This document shows positions 16,747 through 26,571 of a DNA stretch of 41,901 nt, piece after piece. This DNA comes from Flavobacteriales bacterium (lineage in GTDB: Bacteria > Bacteroidota > Bacteroidia > Flavobacteriales > Flavobacteriaceae). The first letter of the stretch is position 1. Each line of letters opens with the position of its first letter. Made by a program: the position numbers and the translations under genes. Below the pieces are notes generated by a model that had not been told where the DNA came from, did not search any database, and saw only the letters and a program-made list of their open reading frames with translations. The stretch lies in the NCBI GenBank assembly GCA_024643405.1, contig JAHENA010000016.1, positions 1-41,901 on the forward strand, given 5' to 3'.

Positions 16747-16754
16747 GAAAGATA
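16747..16754 (-). promoter_or_regulatory. Possible -7 box (TATCTTTC) for the RemB-like gene
   Basis: One mismatch to TAnnTTTG on the minus strand, 30 nt ahead of the start at 16717 and downstream of the tonB terminator. No matching -33 TTG was found, so the call is weak. Confidence 0.3.
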
Positions 16755-16778
16755 CTATATTTTTGATAATGCACTTAT

Positions 16779-16814
16779 TAAAAAAACCGTTAACATTTAA
16801 ATGATAACGGTTTT
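16779..16814 (-). terminator. Rho-independent terminator after the second tonB gene
   Basis: Stem AAAACCGTTA (16783-16792) against TAACGGTTTT (16805-16814) with a 12-base loop. On the minus strand the stem is followed by further T residues. It separates the tonB gene from the RemB-like gene. Confidence 0.8.
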
Positions 16815-16835
16815 AATCACCATAATTATATTTAT

Positions 16836-17627
16836 TTAATTCTGAACTTTAAACACTATTGGCAAGGAGTACACAACCCCAACCGGTTTATCTCGTTGCA
16901 TACCCGGTTGCATATCAGGAATTTTATTAATTATACGTAATGCCTCCTCTTCTAATTTGGGATGTGGCGCACGGGTTTTAATATCAGTAACATGGCCAGT
17001 TTTATCAATTTTAAACTCAACACTAATGCGTTGCATTCCAGAGAAACCATAATCGGGAGCAATATTTCCGTCAAAGTTTTTTTGAACAAGCTTATTTATT
17101 TTATCAGACATACATTTGCGTTTGTCTTCATTAGTTTTTTTGTTTTCACAACCGGGATAGACAGGTACTTGCTCAACACGTTCAAAAGCGACATTAGGTT
17201 CATCTGGTTTATCCACCAAAATAATATCATTTATATTAAATGGCTTGTCTTCTATTGAACTACCATCAGATATTGGATCTTTTAGTTCGCTTATTGGAAT
17301 ATTATCTGGCACCACAACTGAAATAACTGATAATCTATTTCTTTCTTCTTTTATGTCTACATCCGTTACCTCAGGTATGTTTTCTCTAATATGACTAACC
17401 TCAATAAAGACTTTATTATTATCTGTATTAACCATGCTCATATCAGGAAGATTAGTTGTTTCAAATTTCATTTCAAACAAACCATAGATAGTCAACAGAA
17501 CTACAATGAGTCCTATTTGAAAGTACACTGTAGAATTTTTTTGCAAATTCGTTTCATTCTTTTGCGATTTTTTCAATTCAATCTCACTTTGACACATGTG
17601 TAAGCACTTTTTCTTGGGAATTATCAT
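16836..17627 (-). CDS. Energy transducer TonB, paralogue 2 (no proline-rich linker)
   Basis: 263 residues with a single N-terminal TM helix (about 34-51), a linker, then a TonB C-terminal domain (about 155-263) that includes VPVYPGC (C160), KCMS (C172), GFSGMQRISVEFKIDKTG and YSLPIVFKVQN. TonB carries the energy of the proton-motive force, via ExbB/ExbD, to outer-membrane transporters. The linker lacks the poly-proline stretch of its neighbour and is rich in V, D, E and I instead. An internal ATG at 17597 (MCQSEIELKK) aligns better with the other TonB's start (MELKK) and may be the true start. It has its own terminator. ExbB and ExbD are not in the window. Confidence 0.88.
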   Translation of the reverse strand: MIIPKKKCLHMCQSEIELKKSQKNETNLQKNSTVYFQIGLIVVLLTIYGLFEMKFETTNLPDMSMVNTDNNKVFIEVSHIRENIPEVTDVDIKEERNRLSVISVVVPDNIPISELKDPISDGSSIEDKPFNINDIILVDKPDEPNVAFERVEQVPVYPGCENKKTNEDKRKCMSDKINKLVQKNFDGNIAPDYGFSGMQRISVEFKIDKTGHVTDIKTRAPHPKLEEEALRIINKIPDMQPGMQRDKPVGVVYSLPIVFKVQN

Positions 17628-17680
17628 AATCTATCTGGATTAATTGTTAATATTATGATAAAATCACAATAAGCATACCA

Positions 17681-17716
17681 AAAAAGAAATCCCGTTACAG
17701 ATTTGTAACGGGATTT
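17681..17716 (-). terminator. Rho-independent terminator after the first tonB gene
   Basis: Stem AAATCCCGTTACA (17687-17699) against TGTAACGGGATTT (17704-17716) with a four-base loop, followed on the minus strand by C and a run of T. This is the strongest hairpin in the window. The rest of the 127-nt gap at 17628-17754 must hold the promoter of the next tonB gene, but I found no good TAnnTTTG match there. Confidence 0.9.
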
Positions 17717-17754
17717 TATATTTAATAAACTATCGGATTATTTAAGGACGATAA

Positions 17755-18474
17755 TTAATCTTGCACTTGGAATACAATTGGTAATGAATAAGGCACAGTT
17801 ACAGGTTTACCACGTTGTTTTCCTGGTTTCATTTGAGGTAATAGCCCAATAACGCGAGCTGCTTCTTTTTCTAAACCCGGATGTGGTGCTCTTGCACGAA
17901 TTCCTGTAATGTTTCCTGTCTTGTCAATTTTAAAAATAACATTAATACGTTGTCTTCCTGTTAAGCCTAATTCGCTTGCCAACTCAGTATTAAATTTTTT
18001 ATTTACAAAAGCTGCTATTTTTTCTGACATACATGCTTTCTTAGCATCATTATTACCAGACTCACATCCTGGAAATACAGGTACATTTTCAATAACAGCA
18101 AAAGGAACTTCAATATCTTCTTCAACTTCTTCCACAGCAACATCCTCTACCTTAACAATTTCTGTATTTTGATCAGACTCTGTAGATTCAATGACAGTTT
18201 CCACTACTTCTTCCTCATCTTCAACCACAGAAATTTGTTCTGGTGCTGCAGGTGGTGGTGGTGGTGGTGGTGGCGTTTGAAGTTGCTCAGTAATTGGAAT
18301 TTCCTCTTCCAGTTCTTGATCCAGATTTAATTGCCCAATATCTATTGCCGACTTGTCATAGGTCTTGTAATTGATAGCATAATTTGTAAGAAACAACATT
18401 AAAGCTAAACCAATTGCGAAGAAAAGTGAACTATTACGCCCAACATTTGCTTTAGGATTTTTCTTAAGTTCCAT
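17755..18474 (-). CDS. Energy transducer TonB, paralogue 1 (poly-proline linker)
   Basis: 239 residues: N-terminal TM helix (about 15-33); a linker with eight consecutive prolines (68-75) and then a Glu/Val-rich acidic stretch (80-128); C-terminal TonB domain (about 132-239) with VPVFPGC (C137), C148, GLTGRQRINVIFKIDKTGN and YSLPIVFQVQD. This is the classical TonB plan. The eight proline codons are seven CCA and one CCT, seen on the plus strand as GGT repeats at 18251-18274; slippage there would change linker length in steps of one residue. It is probably the last gene of the gcvH-VanZ-tonB transcript, given the terminator behind it. Confidence 0.93.
   Translation of the reverse strand: MELKKNPKANVGRNSSLFFAIGLALMLFLTNYAINYKTYDKSAIDIGQLNLDQELEEEIPITEQLQTPPPPPPPPAAPEQISVVEDEEEVVETVIESTESDQNTEIVKVEDVAVEEVEEDIEVPFAVIENVPVFPGCESGNNDAKKACMSEKIAAFVNKKFNTELASELGLTGRQRINVIFKIDKTGNITGIRARAPHPGLEKEAARVIGLLPQMKPGKQRGKPVTVPYSLPIVFQVQD
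18251..18274. repeat. GGT trinucleotide microsatellite in tonB
   Basis: Seven GGT units and one GGC on the plus strand, coding for the eight-proline run of TonB paralogue 1. Being a triplet repeat it cannot switch the gene off by frameshift; at most it varies the length of the linker. Confidence 0.85.
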
Positions 18475-18536
18475 ATTTATTGTTTTTGTAGATTGCTAAA
18501 ATAACTATTTATTTATCAAAAAAACAAACCTTTATA

Positions 18537-18908
18537 TTATTTTAATATGTATTTGTTTTTTACTGCTATTACAGCGGCCGCTAAAATAGCCCCAAAACTA
18601 TTTGCAAACACATCATTAATATCTGATGACCTATATGCCGTAACAGTTCCTTGAAGTACCTCAATAACTATACCAAAAATAATAGATACAGCCACCGCAT
18701 AAATTAATGCCTTTATGTTATTAAACTTAAGATTATAATAAAACGTATAATACCATAAAACAGTTAAAACAACATAAGATAACGCATGAAAAATTTTATC
18801 ACCAGATGAAATTTCTACTTTAATAACACCATTTAAATCAATTAGACAAACAACAGTCAGTGCTAATGAATATAAAATTGTAATAACAAAAAAATAGGTT
18901 TTAAGCAC
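18537..18908 (-). CDS. VanZ-family membrane protein
   Basis: 123 residues with four hydrophobic segments. It carries the VanZ-like pattern of a polar motif after TM1 ([19 protein letters not shown]) and the GIVIEVLQG...[15 protein letters not shown] region, where E, Q, R and D/N are conserved in the family. The function of VanZ-like proteins in Bacteroidota is unknown; despite the name there is no vancomycin-resistance context here. The start overlaps the end of gcvH by 8 nt, so the two are translationally coupled. Confidence 0.85.
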   Translation of the reverse strand: MLKTYFFVITILYSLALTVVCLIDLNGVIKVEISSGDKIFHALSYVVLTVLWYYTFYYNLKFNNIKALIYAVAVSIIFGIVIEVLQGTVTAYRSSDINDVFANSFGAILAAAVIAVKNKYILK

Positions 18909-19281
18909 CTACAAGGTTTTTATAATCATCTGCTGATAAAAGATTACCAACTTGTGAAAGATCCGAACATTTAAGTTTAATCATCCAACCATCTCCATAA
19001 GGATCTGAATTAACTTTTTCAGGTTCATCTTCTAAAGCTTCATTAAACTCAATTATTTCACCAGACATTGGTAAAAACAAATCGGATACCGTTTTCACCG
19101 CCTCAACAGTGCCGAAAATTTCTTCAGCATCTAACGTTTCATCTACAGTTTCAACCTCAACATATACTATATCACCTAATTCACCTTGCGCAAAATCTGT
19201 AATACCAATAGTAGCAATATTGCCTTCAATACGCACCCACTCGTGATCTTTGGTGTATTTTAATTCTGATGGAATGTTCAT
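18901..19281 (-). CDS. gcvH: Glycine cleavage system H protein
   Basis: 126 residues. The lipoyl-domain motif [22 protein letters not shown] places the lipoylated lysine at K63, and the N-terminus [14 protein letters not shown] is typical of the family. GcvH shuttles the aminomethyl group between the P, T and L proteins. None of these partners is in the window, which is usual since H is often unlinked in this group. A strong promoter with a very short leader lies just upstream, so gcvH is not simply read from sprA. Confidence 0.97.
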   Translation of the reverse strand: MNIPSELKYTKDHEWVRIEGNIATIGITDFAQGELGDIVYVEVETVDETLDAEEIFGTVEAVKTVSDLFLPMSGEIIEFNEALEDEPEKVNSDPYGDGWMIKLKCSDLSQVGNLLSADDYKNLVGA

Positions 19282-19303
19282 TTTATTTTATTAATTAGTT
19301 TGA

Positions 19304-19334
19304 CAAATGTATTTATTCAAATGATAAATTCAAA
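19304..19334 (-). promoter_or_regulatory. Bacteroidota-type promoter of gcvH (TTTG-N19-TACATTTG)
   Basis: On the minus strand TTTG (19334-19331) is followed after 19 bases by TACATTTG (19311-19304), matching both consensus boxes at consensus spacing. The transcript should begin about 16 nt before the gcvH ATG. It lies wholly in the 63-nt gap after sprA. Confidence 0.75.
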
Positions 19335-19344
19335 TACTTATTTA

Positions 19345-22300
19345 TTAATTCCCAAAATTATATCTGATAGTAAATCCAGACCTAATGGTAGTTTGAGGAA
19401 ATGCGGTTGAAATAGCATATTTTGAAAAGGAATAATCAAAATAAAATATTCCGGTTAAGTTTTTACTAAAAGCATAATCTGCCGAATATTTTAAACCCCA
19501 AATAGTTTGACCAGAGGTTACCTGATTATTTTCTAAATCCAAATACCTGATGATTGTTTTGTTATCTCTAACAGAAATATCCGCTTTCATATTTAAATCA
19601 CTCACAATTCGTTTATTCGGCCCTGCTAAATTGGATTTTATCCTTACATCTTTAATACGATAACCCAAACCAACCACGTATTCTTTACCTTGAATCTCGG
19701 TCATTAAATTATTATCAAAACTTAATGACAACAAACGGTCTCTTTTAATTTCAGCAAGTATTTTCACTGAATTTTTCATTTCAAAATCTACGCGTATAAG
19801 CGGACTGAACATTTCGGTTAAATTAATATTACTGTATAAGATTTCATTCTTATAGTTACCTGATTGATCCAAAACATCATTTGGTTGATTAATATAATCT
19901 AAACCGTAATCAATATCTTTATAATCTAAATTAGATCTAAATTGGTTAATGGTATAGTTTGATCTATAGCCATGAGTGACTGAAAACCGTTTAAAATTCT
20001 TTTTAAACCATGCGAATTTCATAAAACCGGTATATTTAATATCCCAATTGGGAATTGGTGTATTTCTGAAGGCTCCAAGACTTATACCACCGGCATTAGT
20101 TCCTGTATAAGCCGCTAGGAAAGAGGGTAGTAAGACAGCCTGATTGTTTTTTCCAAACCCTTTTGGGAAGCCATCGGCCCCAATATTATCGGGATTATTT
20201 AAATCAATCCCTTTATCTAAGGCCAGACGTTCTGCAATTTTTATTCTGTTAGCTCTAAATTCATTAAAGGCATCAGATGATGTTTCATCACTATTGCTAA
20301 AAGCGGTTTTTATTAAAATGGTTGAGATATTAAAGTTCCCAAATGTATTTGGGGTTAAAGACTCGTATTCATATTCCCCGGCAACCGTATTTATTCGATA
20401 ATTTTCTGTATAATTTTCATAATATGTTCTATTACCTATTATGTCAATTTTAAAATCATTTACCGGCTCCAAACTGGCTGAAAGATCCAGTTGCTTGCTA
20501 TTAGTTTCTGTATATTGCTGATTAAATTCTGGGAAAACTGTTAACCAACCATTTCTGGCCGCCAAATATCTAATATCGTTTTGGCTACCAAAGGTATAAC
20601 CTAAAGTTGGTTTAGTGGTTCCTATAAATCCAGGTGTTTGCAAATAACCTGGTAAAAAAGTTCCATTATTCTCAGAATAATTAATCTGAACTCTTTTTAT
20701 CATTGTAATTATATCAATACCAACATTCAAAAGCTTAGTGGATCCTTTGCTGCTGCTTTTTACTTTAGCTGCATTATCTTGGTTGGGGCCCGGAGGTGCT
20801 CCTGAGGTTCTTGCTCGAACTGTTTTTACAGGCTTTTTAGTTAATCCTATATACTTATACAACTTATTCATATCTAAAGTTGTATTTAGATTATGCGTGT
20901 TTGCATTTTGAATAGTATTCCCTAAATCATACGTTTGGCCATCTAATTCCAAATTACCATATAAATCCGATCCCTTTTGCCATTGAAAATCTCCGCTATA
21001 TTGATAAGTTGCCGAAACGAAACTTAAGGTTGGTATTTTATATAATGGTAATTCATAAGTTATACCTAACTGTTGAAATTGTCTGTTGGGGTCTCCAAAA
21101 TCAAAAAATCCATCCCATACATCTAATGTAGGATCTTGTTCGCCATTTATAATTCCGTCTTTGAAATAATTCCTTACTATATTATTATTTGAAGCCGAAA
21201 AGTTTAATTGAAGTGCCTTAGTTAAATTGAAATTAATAGTGTACTGAAAATCAAAGGTGTAATTTCTTCTAAATAATTCTTCAATAGCAATATTATTGCC
21301 GCCCAATTCTACCTCTCTAAACCTTTGGCTATTAAATTGCCTATTAATATCTGAATTTAAGGTAAAACTAGATGGTAGTAAGTTAAAATTGAAATCTTTT
21401 AAAATCTTCCAATACTTTCCAGTAAATAACGAATCATTCTTCTTAAAAGGTTCAACAGAAACAGGCTTAAAATTAAAGGCATAATTGGCCCCAACTCTAA
21501 GGTTTTTATTTACAGAATTCTCAATTTCAAAATCTCTGTGTTCTACTTTGTTATAAGAATAATTAAGGGTGAGATTTTCAACATCATAAAACTGAGGTGT
21601 TTTCTCAGTGGTCCTATTCTTCCTTACTCCTATAAAATTAACGCTCTGCCTTTTAGTATAATCTTCAGATTGTTCTTTAATCTGATCCTTTTCAGCATTT
21701 GAATTTGCGGCTGCTAATCTTGAATCTAAAGTCAAATCTTTATAATATTGGTCATATTTTGGGGTAATTAACTCCTCTCCTTGTCCGTAGTTGAATGGTA
21801 TTTGAATGCCCCATTTTTTTGGTAGCAATTGCCCGACATTGACATTTGTTACAACATCATACTGTTTCACGTCTTCAAGACTACGCTGACTTGGCCCTTG
21901 CTCTAAAGAACCAAATCCTGCCGTGCTTTGCCTTCCTGTTGCACTTATGTTCATGAAATCAGCAAAATTAGTATCCATGCTTACCACAGTTGCCCATCCG
22001 CCTTCATTATCCATATCAGACATACGTAATTCATTAAACCAGGTACTTCCGCAGACATCACTTCTATTTGAACCATTTTTTAAACCTACCATCAAGGTTC
22101 TGATATCTCCAAAATTGGGATTTCCTTTTACAGCTATTCTATGTTGTCCGGCTACATAATTTGAATATTCATCTCCAATAATAGGAATTGGTTCTCCGTT
22201 TATAACATCATAAAAGGTAGCATCCGGATTGATTAAACTTCCGTCTGAAATTCCTATGGCTTTAATCTGAGCTAATACGTCAAGCGGTAAATTGATTTCA

Positions 22301-25300
22301 TTATCTTTTGGCCAAAGCTCTTCTCTTGAGATTCCTGTAGATACTTGTAATGGTATTTCTATCTGATAATAGTTTTCAGTGAGATCATTTCCCATTCTTA
22401 TAAAACCAACTAATTCATTATTAGCTAAACCACCTGGTTCCACTTCTTCCGCATGAATAAACATTCTTAAACGTTTATACTGACGCATATCTATGTTTAT
22501 GTTTTTATAAACCCCACGACCATCATTTGTTTCAAGATTACAGACATCTAAAACCAGTGATTGCTCATTTTGTCTTACTACGGTATTATTATTAAATAAT
22601 TCTTCCGGATCAATTCCTGGAGGACTTTGGTAGCTGCCTTCATTTTCTAAAGTTCCAATAATACCAACTCTAAAATCAGTTTGTGAGTCTTCAGGGTCCG
22701 GATCATTTTTATCTAAGGCCTGTGTAAATCGTCTCCAATCACTTCTTACCAAATCAATTGTCCCAAATCTAAACACCGTGTTTTGAGTAAATTCCTTTAA
22801 ATAAATCCTAGAAAATCGGACTGATCTTAAATCTGTAATTCCACCTATAGCCTTAACATGACTACCTTGAACAGGCACCCTGATTTGATACCATCTCACA
22901 TCAACGGTATTGCCGTTAGGCAATGATCTGGGTCTAACCTTAAAATCTCTTAGAAAATCCTTTAAAGGATTTGTAGGAGACAAATTATCAAATTCTGCCT
23001 GAGTTTCAGGTAAATTTTGTCTATTCACTTCTAATTCATACTCGAAATAGCTGTCAATAGTGTTCATGGTATTATCACGATTAATATCTTCTACATCTGG
23101 TTGTGTATTAGCACCTCTGTCTGTGTTTGAAAATGTGTCAGGTGTATTACCCTCTACACCATTATATTTTTTATATCTGTCAAATATATTTCCACTTGTA
23201 TTTAAGAAATAAGTATAGTTGTCTTTTGCGGGATCCTCTCCAAAACCAGCACCAAAAGCTGCAATTTCTTCGCTATCATTATACCCGTCATAACCAACAT
23301 CTTGATTTATTCTTTCTTGTCCTGTAGTATCAAACGCATAAATTAATGATTGATTTTGTGGCACAACAGTCCCCCATGCAGTTACCGGCAACAAGGATTT
23401 ATCTCCATCTTTTGGCAACCCATTTTCATATAATTTTCTTCCATCTTTAATAATATCCTCGGAGATATTACCAAGATTGAATACTAACTTTCCTCCAGGA
23501 TTGGAAGGGTTCTCTTGAAATGGGTCCTGCAGCCAAAATTCAATATATTCCACATTAGCCTGCTCTAAATCAGTTGAAGTTAACTGACGCGTTATACCTG
23601 CCCAACTTTGTAATGGGTTATCTATAACGCCATCTGCAGAGGAAGCCTCAAAATTATACGGCCCTCTTTCCGTAGGATAATAAGCTAAATCTAAAGTGTT
23701 TATAACTGAGTTTTGACCTTGAACTAAATCACGATCTGGAAAAAGTTCATTAATAAAAACTCTACTTGTATATAGATTGGACACATCTTCATCCGTAACA
23801 TCATTAGGTCTTTGACTGCTATAAAAAATAGGGTCAATCATGTACCAGTTTAATTGTGCTCTTTGATAACCATTTTGAATACCATTATCGTCTTCATTTG
23901 GATTTCCAGAAACACCTAGACCAACAGGTCTACTTGCCAAAAACCACGATTGCTGAGCTTTTAAATCAATAGCATTTTGAGAACCTTCAAAATCATCAAT
24001 ATATGAAGTTATCTCTCCATTAAGATTCGTTCTCTTTGGCGCTCCAGGCGCTAAATAAGCAAACTCACCTCTTAAAGATAAGTTTGATTCCACATCCGTA
24101 TCAATATTAGGAAGCTTATTAACCAATCGTGTTAAAAAAGGAACTTTTGTTGCATAATTACCATTTATTCCAAAAATAGTATTGTTAATGGGTTCAGAAC
24201 CAAAGTTTGCTTTTTGAGTGATAGGTCGCTCGTTCAAATTTAATAAGGTAGCACCCAAAACAAAATTTTCATTAAACTTATGCTCTACATTAAATCCTGT
24301 AAATCTTCTTGTTTGCTGACCAAAAACGGCATTATTTTCTGTAGTAACTTGAATAGGTGTATTGGAAGCCTTTAGTGCTTCATCTAAAATTTGAACTCGA
24401 CCTAGTTGATAATCTACGGTATAATCAATGCCCTCAATTAACACTCTTCCTCCAGCTGTAACCTTTACCGATCCTCTAGGAACATTAAACGCTCCAATTG
24501 GTATGCCGTCTCCACTTTCAGATTTATAACGTCCTTTTAATTTAAATTTATTTTTTTCAACCTCTTCTAATGCCGCTGTTTTAGTGCTTTTATAAAGGAC
24601 ATCATAAACATACTTTGCCTGGTTGGCATTATAACTGGCCTTATTATCATAATCCTCACTTACATTTAATGAAAGTTTATTAAATAAATATTTTCCAAAT
24701 GGTTCTGCATTGGTAAAAATTATTTTTCCATTTTGCGGAATAACAGTGATTCCAGGCACAAAATCAAAAAAACCATCTCCGTTTGTTTGAGGGTCATTAT
24801 TAAAATTTAATTTGTCCAAATTAAATACGCGCAACAATGGTATTTCTTGCAAAGGATCCTCATTTGGTCCAGGTGCAGGAAAGGGAGTTCCTGAAACGGG
24901 TGTAATATAATTTAATGGCGACGCCTCGTTATAAAAAATGTTTAGTTTAAAATCATCCTGACTTAATTGATAGGCACCTGTATCATAAATGTTTTTCATC
25001 ATTAAATTCCAAACAGGCTGAACCACACTTGTAATACTACTTTTTAAAAGCTTTAAAACCAAATTACTATTGACAACTGAGGTCACTTGTCCTGAACCAT
25101 TAGTAGTAACATTGGTAGCATCAACACCATCATTTGCAAACTCACCAACTTGAAATACTTGACCACCAACCGTAAACTGAAAAGCGACTGCCAATACCTC
25201 ATCATTATTTAATCGCTGATTTAATGATATATACCCTAAGTCCTTATTTAGAAAAAATTCCTGACCTTCAATTAACTTTCTGGCATTTTCAAGTTTTGCA

Positions 25301-26565
25301 TAGTCAAATCCCTCTTTAGTATTTGGTACTAAAATTCCTGATTGAACTGTTGCGACATCCCTAATGGCATTTGTAAGTTGTGAACCACCTCCGCCAATAT
25401 TGGTAGGGTCAAAATCATTATTCCCATTATCTGGAAACGCTCCTAAACCAACATTTACAAATCCTGGTGGTGGCGTTTGTAAACCAATTATATCAGATTC
25501 TCCTAAATCTTGAAAAGCAACGACATTTCTTATGTTTTCTGTTCTATTACTTCTGTTAGTAACCCACACTTCCAGCCTAGTCACTTGTAAGCCACCATTA
25601 TTTAGAAACGGGTAATTCGCTAAGGCTTTATCATAAGTGTCCCTGAAATATTGAGCTAAAAAGAAGTGCCTATTTTCATCATATTCTCTTATGAATAATT
25701 CATACTCCTGCAAAGTACCACCGCCTTGGGCTATAACTGAACTTGATTGTGATTTTTGTTCAGAAAAAACGCCCGTTACCGTTGTTTTACCGAATTGCAA
25801 TTGCGCCTTAACACCAAATAAACTTTGTGCACCAGTTATTAATGAACTATTTAAAGGCATGCTTACGTTACCTACTTCAATTTTTTGAATGATATCGTCT
25901 TCAGTTGGTGTATACTCTAATTTTATTAAATTTTGAAAGTCAAAAGTGGATTGTGTGTCATAGTTTGCCGTAACCTGAAGGCGTGTTCCCACTTTACCTA
26001 ATAAGCTTAAACTAATGCGCTGATCAAAATCAAAGGTGAAATTACTTCTGTTTCTAGGTGAAAAAGAGGGATTGTCTTGTTTTGAAAAAAGCACCCCCAA
26101 ATCCATTTCTACAGATCCTTGCGGAATGACATCAATTGTATTACCTCCGAAAATGGTTTCAAAAAAATCAGATTTCACATAAAAGCTTGGCAGTAAATTT
26201 TTCTGTCCATCTTCAGCACCTTCCTTTTTTCCATCAAAAGCATCTATCTTTTGTTTATAATAAGATCTTAAATTCTCCTTTTCCACTAAGTCTTGATACT
26301 CCCTTGGCGTTAAAATAATTGGATAATTAATATTAAATTTTCCAACTTTTTCAGTGTATATATACCGGTCAATTATGGGATCATAGATATATTTAGATTC
26401 AATACTGTTAGGGTTTGGTATTTTAATCTTACCTAATTGAAAACCTGTCGCCGTAGAATCTTGAGCAGGCTCTTGTGACCAAACATTCAATGAAAATAGT
26501 ATAACAAAGAATAAGAATACGTGTCTTTTACTTAGTTTATAAGATGTTTGTTTGGTGGTACTCAA
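19345..26565 (-). CDS. sprA: SprA, outer-membrane translocon of the type IX secretion system
   Basis: 2406 residues, the usual giant size for SprA/Sov. A cytoplasmic stretch and signal peptide (HVFLFFVILFSLNVWSQ, about 15-31) are followed by a very long series of beta strands. Recognisable features include repeated SprA-N-type segments (for example TADYDTQSTFDFQN-like strands around 200 and the VxAGGRVLIEGIDYTVDYQLGRVQI strand near 705-730) and a C-terminal strand (IRSGFTIRYNFGN) ending in an aromatic-polar pattern suited to barrel closure. SprA forms the 36-strand barrel through which folded CTD-tagged cargo passes. In gliding species it is needed to place SprB- and RemA-type adhesins on the surface. 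The gene starts 6 nt after ruvA and shares its promoter. No frameshift or gap was seen. Confidence 0.97.
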   Translation of the reverse strand: MSTTKQTSYKLSKRHVFLFFVILFSLNVWSQEPAQDSTATGFQLGKIKIPNPNSIESKYIYDPIIDRYIYTEKVGKFNINYPIILTPREYQDLVEKENLRSYYKQKIDAFDGKKEGAEDGQKNLLPSFYVKSDFFETIFGGNTIDVIPQGSVEMDLGVLFSKQDNPSFSPRNRSNFTFDFDQRISLSLLGKVGTRLQVTANYDTQSTFDFQNLIKLEYTPTEDDIIQKIEVGNVSMPLNSSLITGAQSLFGVKAQLQFGKTTVTGVFSEQKSQSSSVIAQGGGTLQEYELFIREYDENRHFFLAQYFRDTYDKALANYPFLNNGGLQVTRLEVWVTNRSNRTENIRNVVAFQDLGESDIIGLQTPPPGFVNVGLGAFPDNGNNDFDPTNIGGGGSQLTNAIRDVATVQSGILVPNTKEGFDYAKLENARKLIEGQEFFLNKDLGYISLNQRLNNDEVLAVAFQFTVGGQVFQVGEFANDGVDATNVTTNGSGQVTSVVNSNLVLKLLKSSITSVVQPVWNLMMKNIYDTGAYQLSQDDFKLNIFYNEASPLNYITPVSGTPFPAPGPNEDPLQEIPLLRVFNLDKLNFNNDPQTNGDGFFDFVPGITVIPQNGKIIFTNAEPFGKYLFNKLSLNVSEDYDNKASYNANQAKYVYDVLYKSTKTAALEEVEKNKFKLKGRYKSESGDGIPIGAFNVPRGSVKVTAGGRVLIEGIDYTVDYQLGRVQILDEALKASNTPIQVTTENNAVFGQQTRRFTGFNVEHKFNENFVLGATLLNLNERPITQKANFGSEPINNTIFGINGNYATKVPFLTRLVNKLPNIDTDVESNLSLRGEFAYLAPGAPKRTNLNGEITSYIDDFEGSQNAIDLKAQQSWFLASRPVGLGVSGNPNEDDNGIQNGYQRAQLNWYMIDPIFYSSQRPNDVTDEDVSNLYTSRVFINELFPDRDLVQGQNSVINTLDLAYYPTERGPYNFEASSADGVIDNPLQSWAGITRQLTSTDLEQANVEYIEFWLQDPFQENPSNPGGKLVFNLGNISEDIIKDGRKLYENGLPKDGDKSLLPVTAWGTVVPQNQSLIYAFDTTGQERINQDVGYDGYNDSEEIAAFGAGFGEDPAKDNYTYFLNTSGNIFDRYKKYNGVEGNTPDTFSNTDRGANTQPDVEDINRDNTMNTIDSYFEYELEVNRQNLPETQAEFDNLSPTNPLKDFLRDFKVRPRSLPNGNTVDVRWYQIRVPVQGSHVKAIGGITDLRSVRFSRIYLKEFTQNTVFRFGTIDLVRSDWRRFTQALDKNDPDPEDSQTDFRVGIIGTLENEGSYQSPPGIDPEELFNNNTVVRQNEQSLVLDVCNLETNDGRGVYKNINIDMRQYKRLRMFIHAEEVEPGGLANNELVGFIRMGNDLTENYYQIEIPLQVSTGISREELWPKDNEINLPLDVLAQIKAIGISDGSLINPDATFYDVINGEPIPIIGDEYSNYVAGQHRIAVKGNPNFGDIRTLMVGLKNGSNRSDVCGSTWFNELRMSDMDNEGGWATVVSMDTNFADFMNISATGRQSTAGFGSLEQGPSQRSLEDVKQYDVVTNVNVGQLLPKKWGIQIPFNYGQGEELITPKYDQYYKDLTLDSRLAAANSNAEKDQIKEQSEDYTKRQSVNFIGVRKNRTTEKTPQFYDVENLTLNYSYNKVEHRDFEIENSVNKNLRVGANYAFNFKPVSVEPFKKNDSLFTGKYWKILKDFNFNLLPSSFTLNSDINRQFNSQRFREVELGGNNIAIEELFRRNYTFDFQYTINFNLTKALQLNFSASNNNIVRNYFKDGIINGEQDPTLDVWDGFFDFGDPNRQFQQLGITYELPLYKIPTLSFVSATYQYSGDFQWQKGSDLYGNLELDGQTYDLGNTIQNANTHNLNTTLDMNKLYKYIGLTKKPVKTVRARTSGAPPGPNQDNAAKVKSSSKGSTKLLNVGIDIITMIKRVQINYSENNGTFLPGYLQTPGFIGTTKPTLGYTFGSQNDIRYLAARNGWLTVFPEFNQQYTETNSKQLDLSASLEPVNDFKIDIIGNRTYYENYTENYRINTVAGEYEYESLTPNTFGNFNISTILIKTAFSNSDETSSDAFNEFRANRIKIAERLALDKGIDLNNPDNIGADGFPKGFGKNNQAVLLPSFLAAYTGTNAGGISLGAFRNTPIPNWDIKYTGFMKFAWFKKNFKRFSVTHGYRSNYTINQFRSNLDYKDIDYGLDYINQPNDVLDQSGNYKNEILYSNINLTEMFSPLIRVDFEMKNSVKILAEIKRDRLLSLSFDNNLMTEIQGKEYVVGLGYRIKDVRIKSNLAGPNKRIVSDLNMKADISVRDNKTIIRYLDLENNQVTSGQTIWGLKYSADYAFSKNLTGIFYFDYSFSKYAISTAFPQTTIRSGFTIRYNFGN

Positions 26566-26571
26566 AATTAA

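Noticed and set aside
18251-18274. Phase-variable switch in tonB from the GGT tract
   Set aside because: The unit is a triplet, so slippage keeps the frame; only linker length can change.
18537-18908. Glycopeptide-resistance gene because of VanZ similarity
   Set aside because: No other van genes are present, and VanZ-like proteins are widespread without any resistance role.
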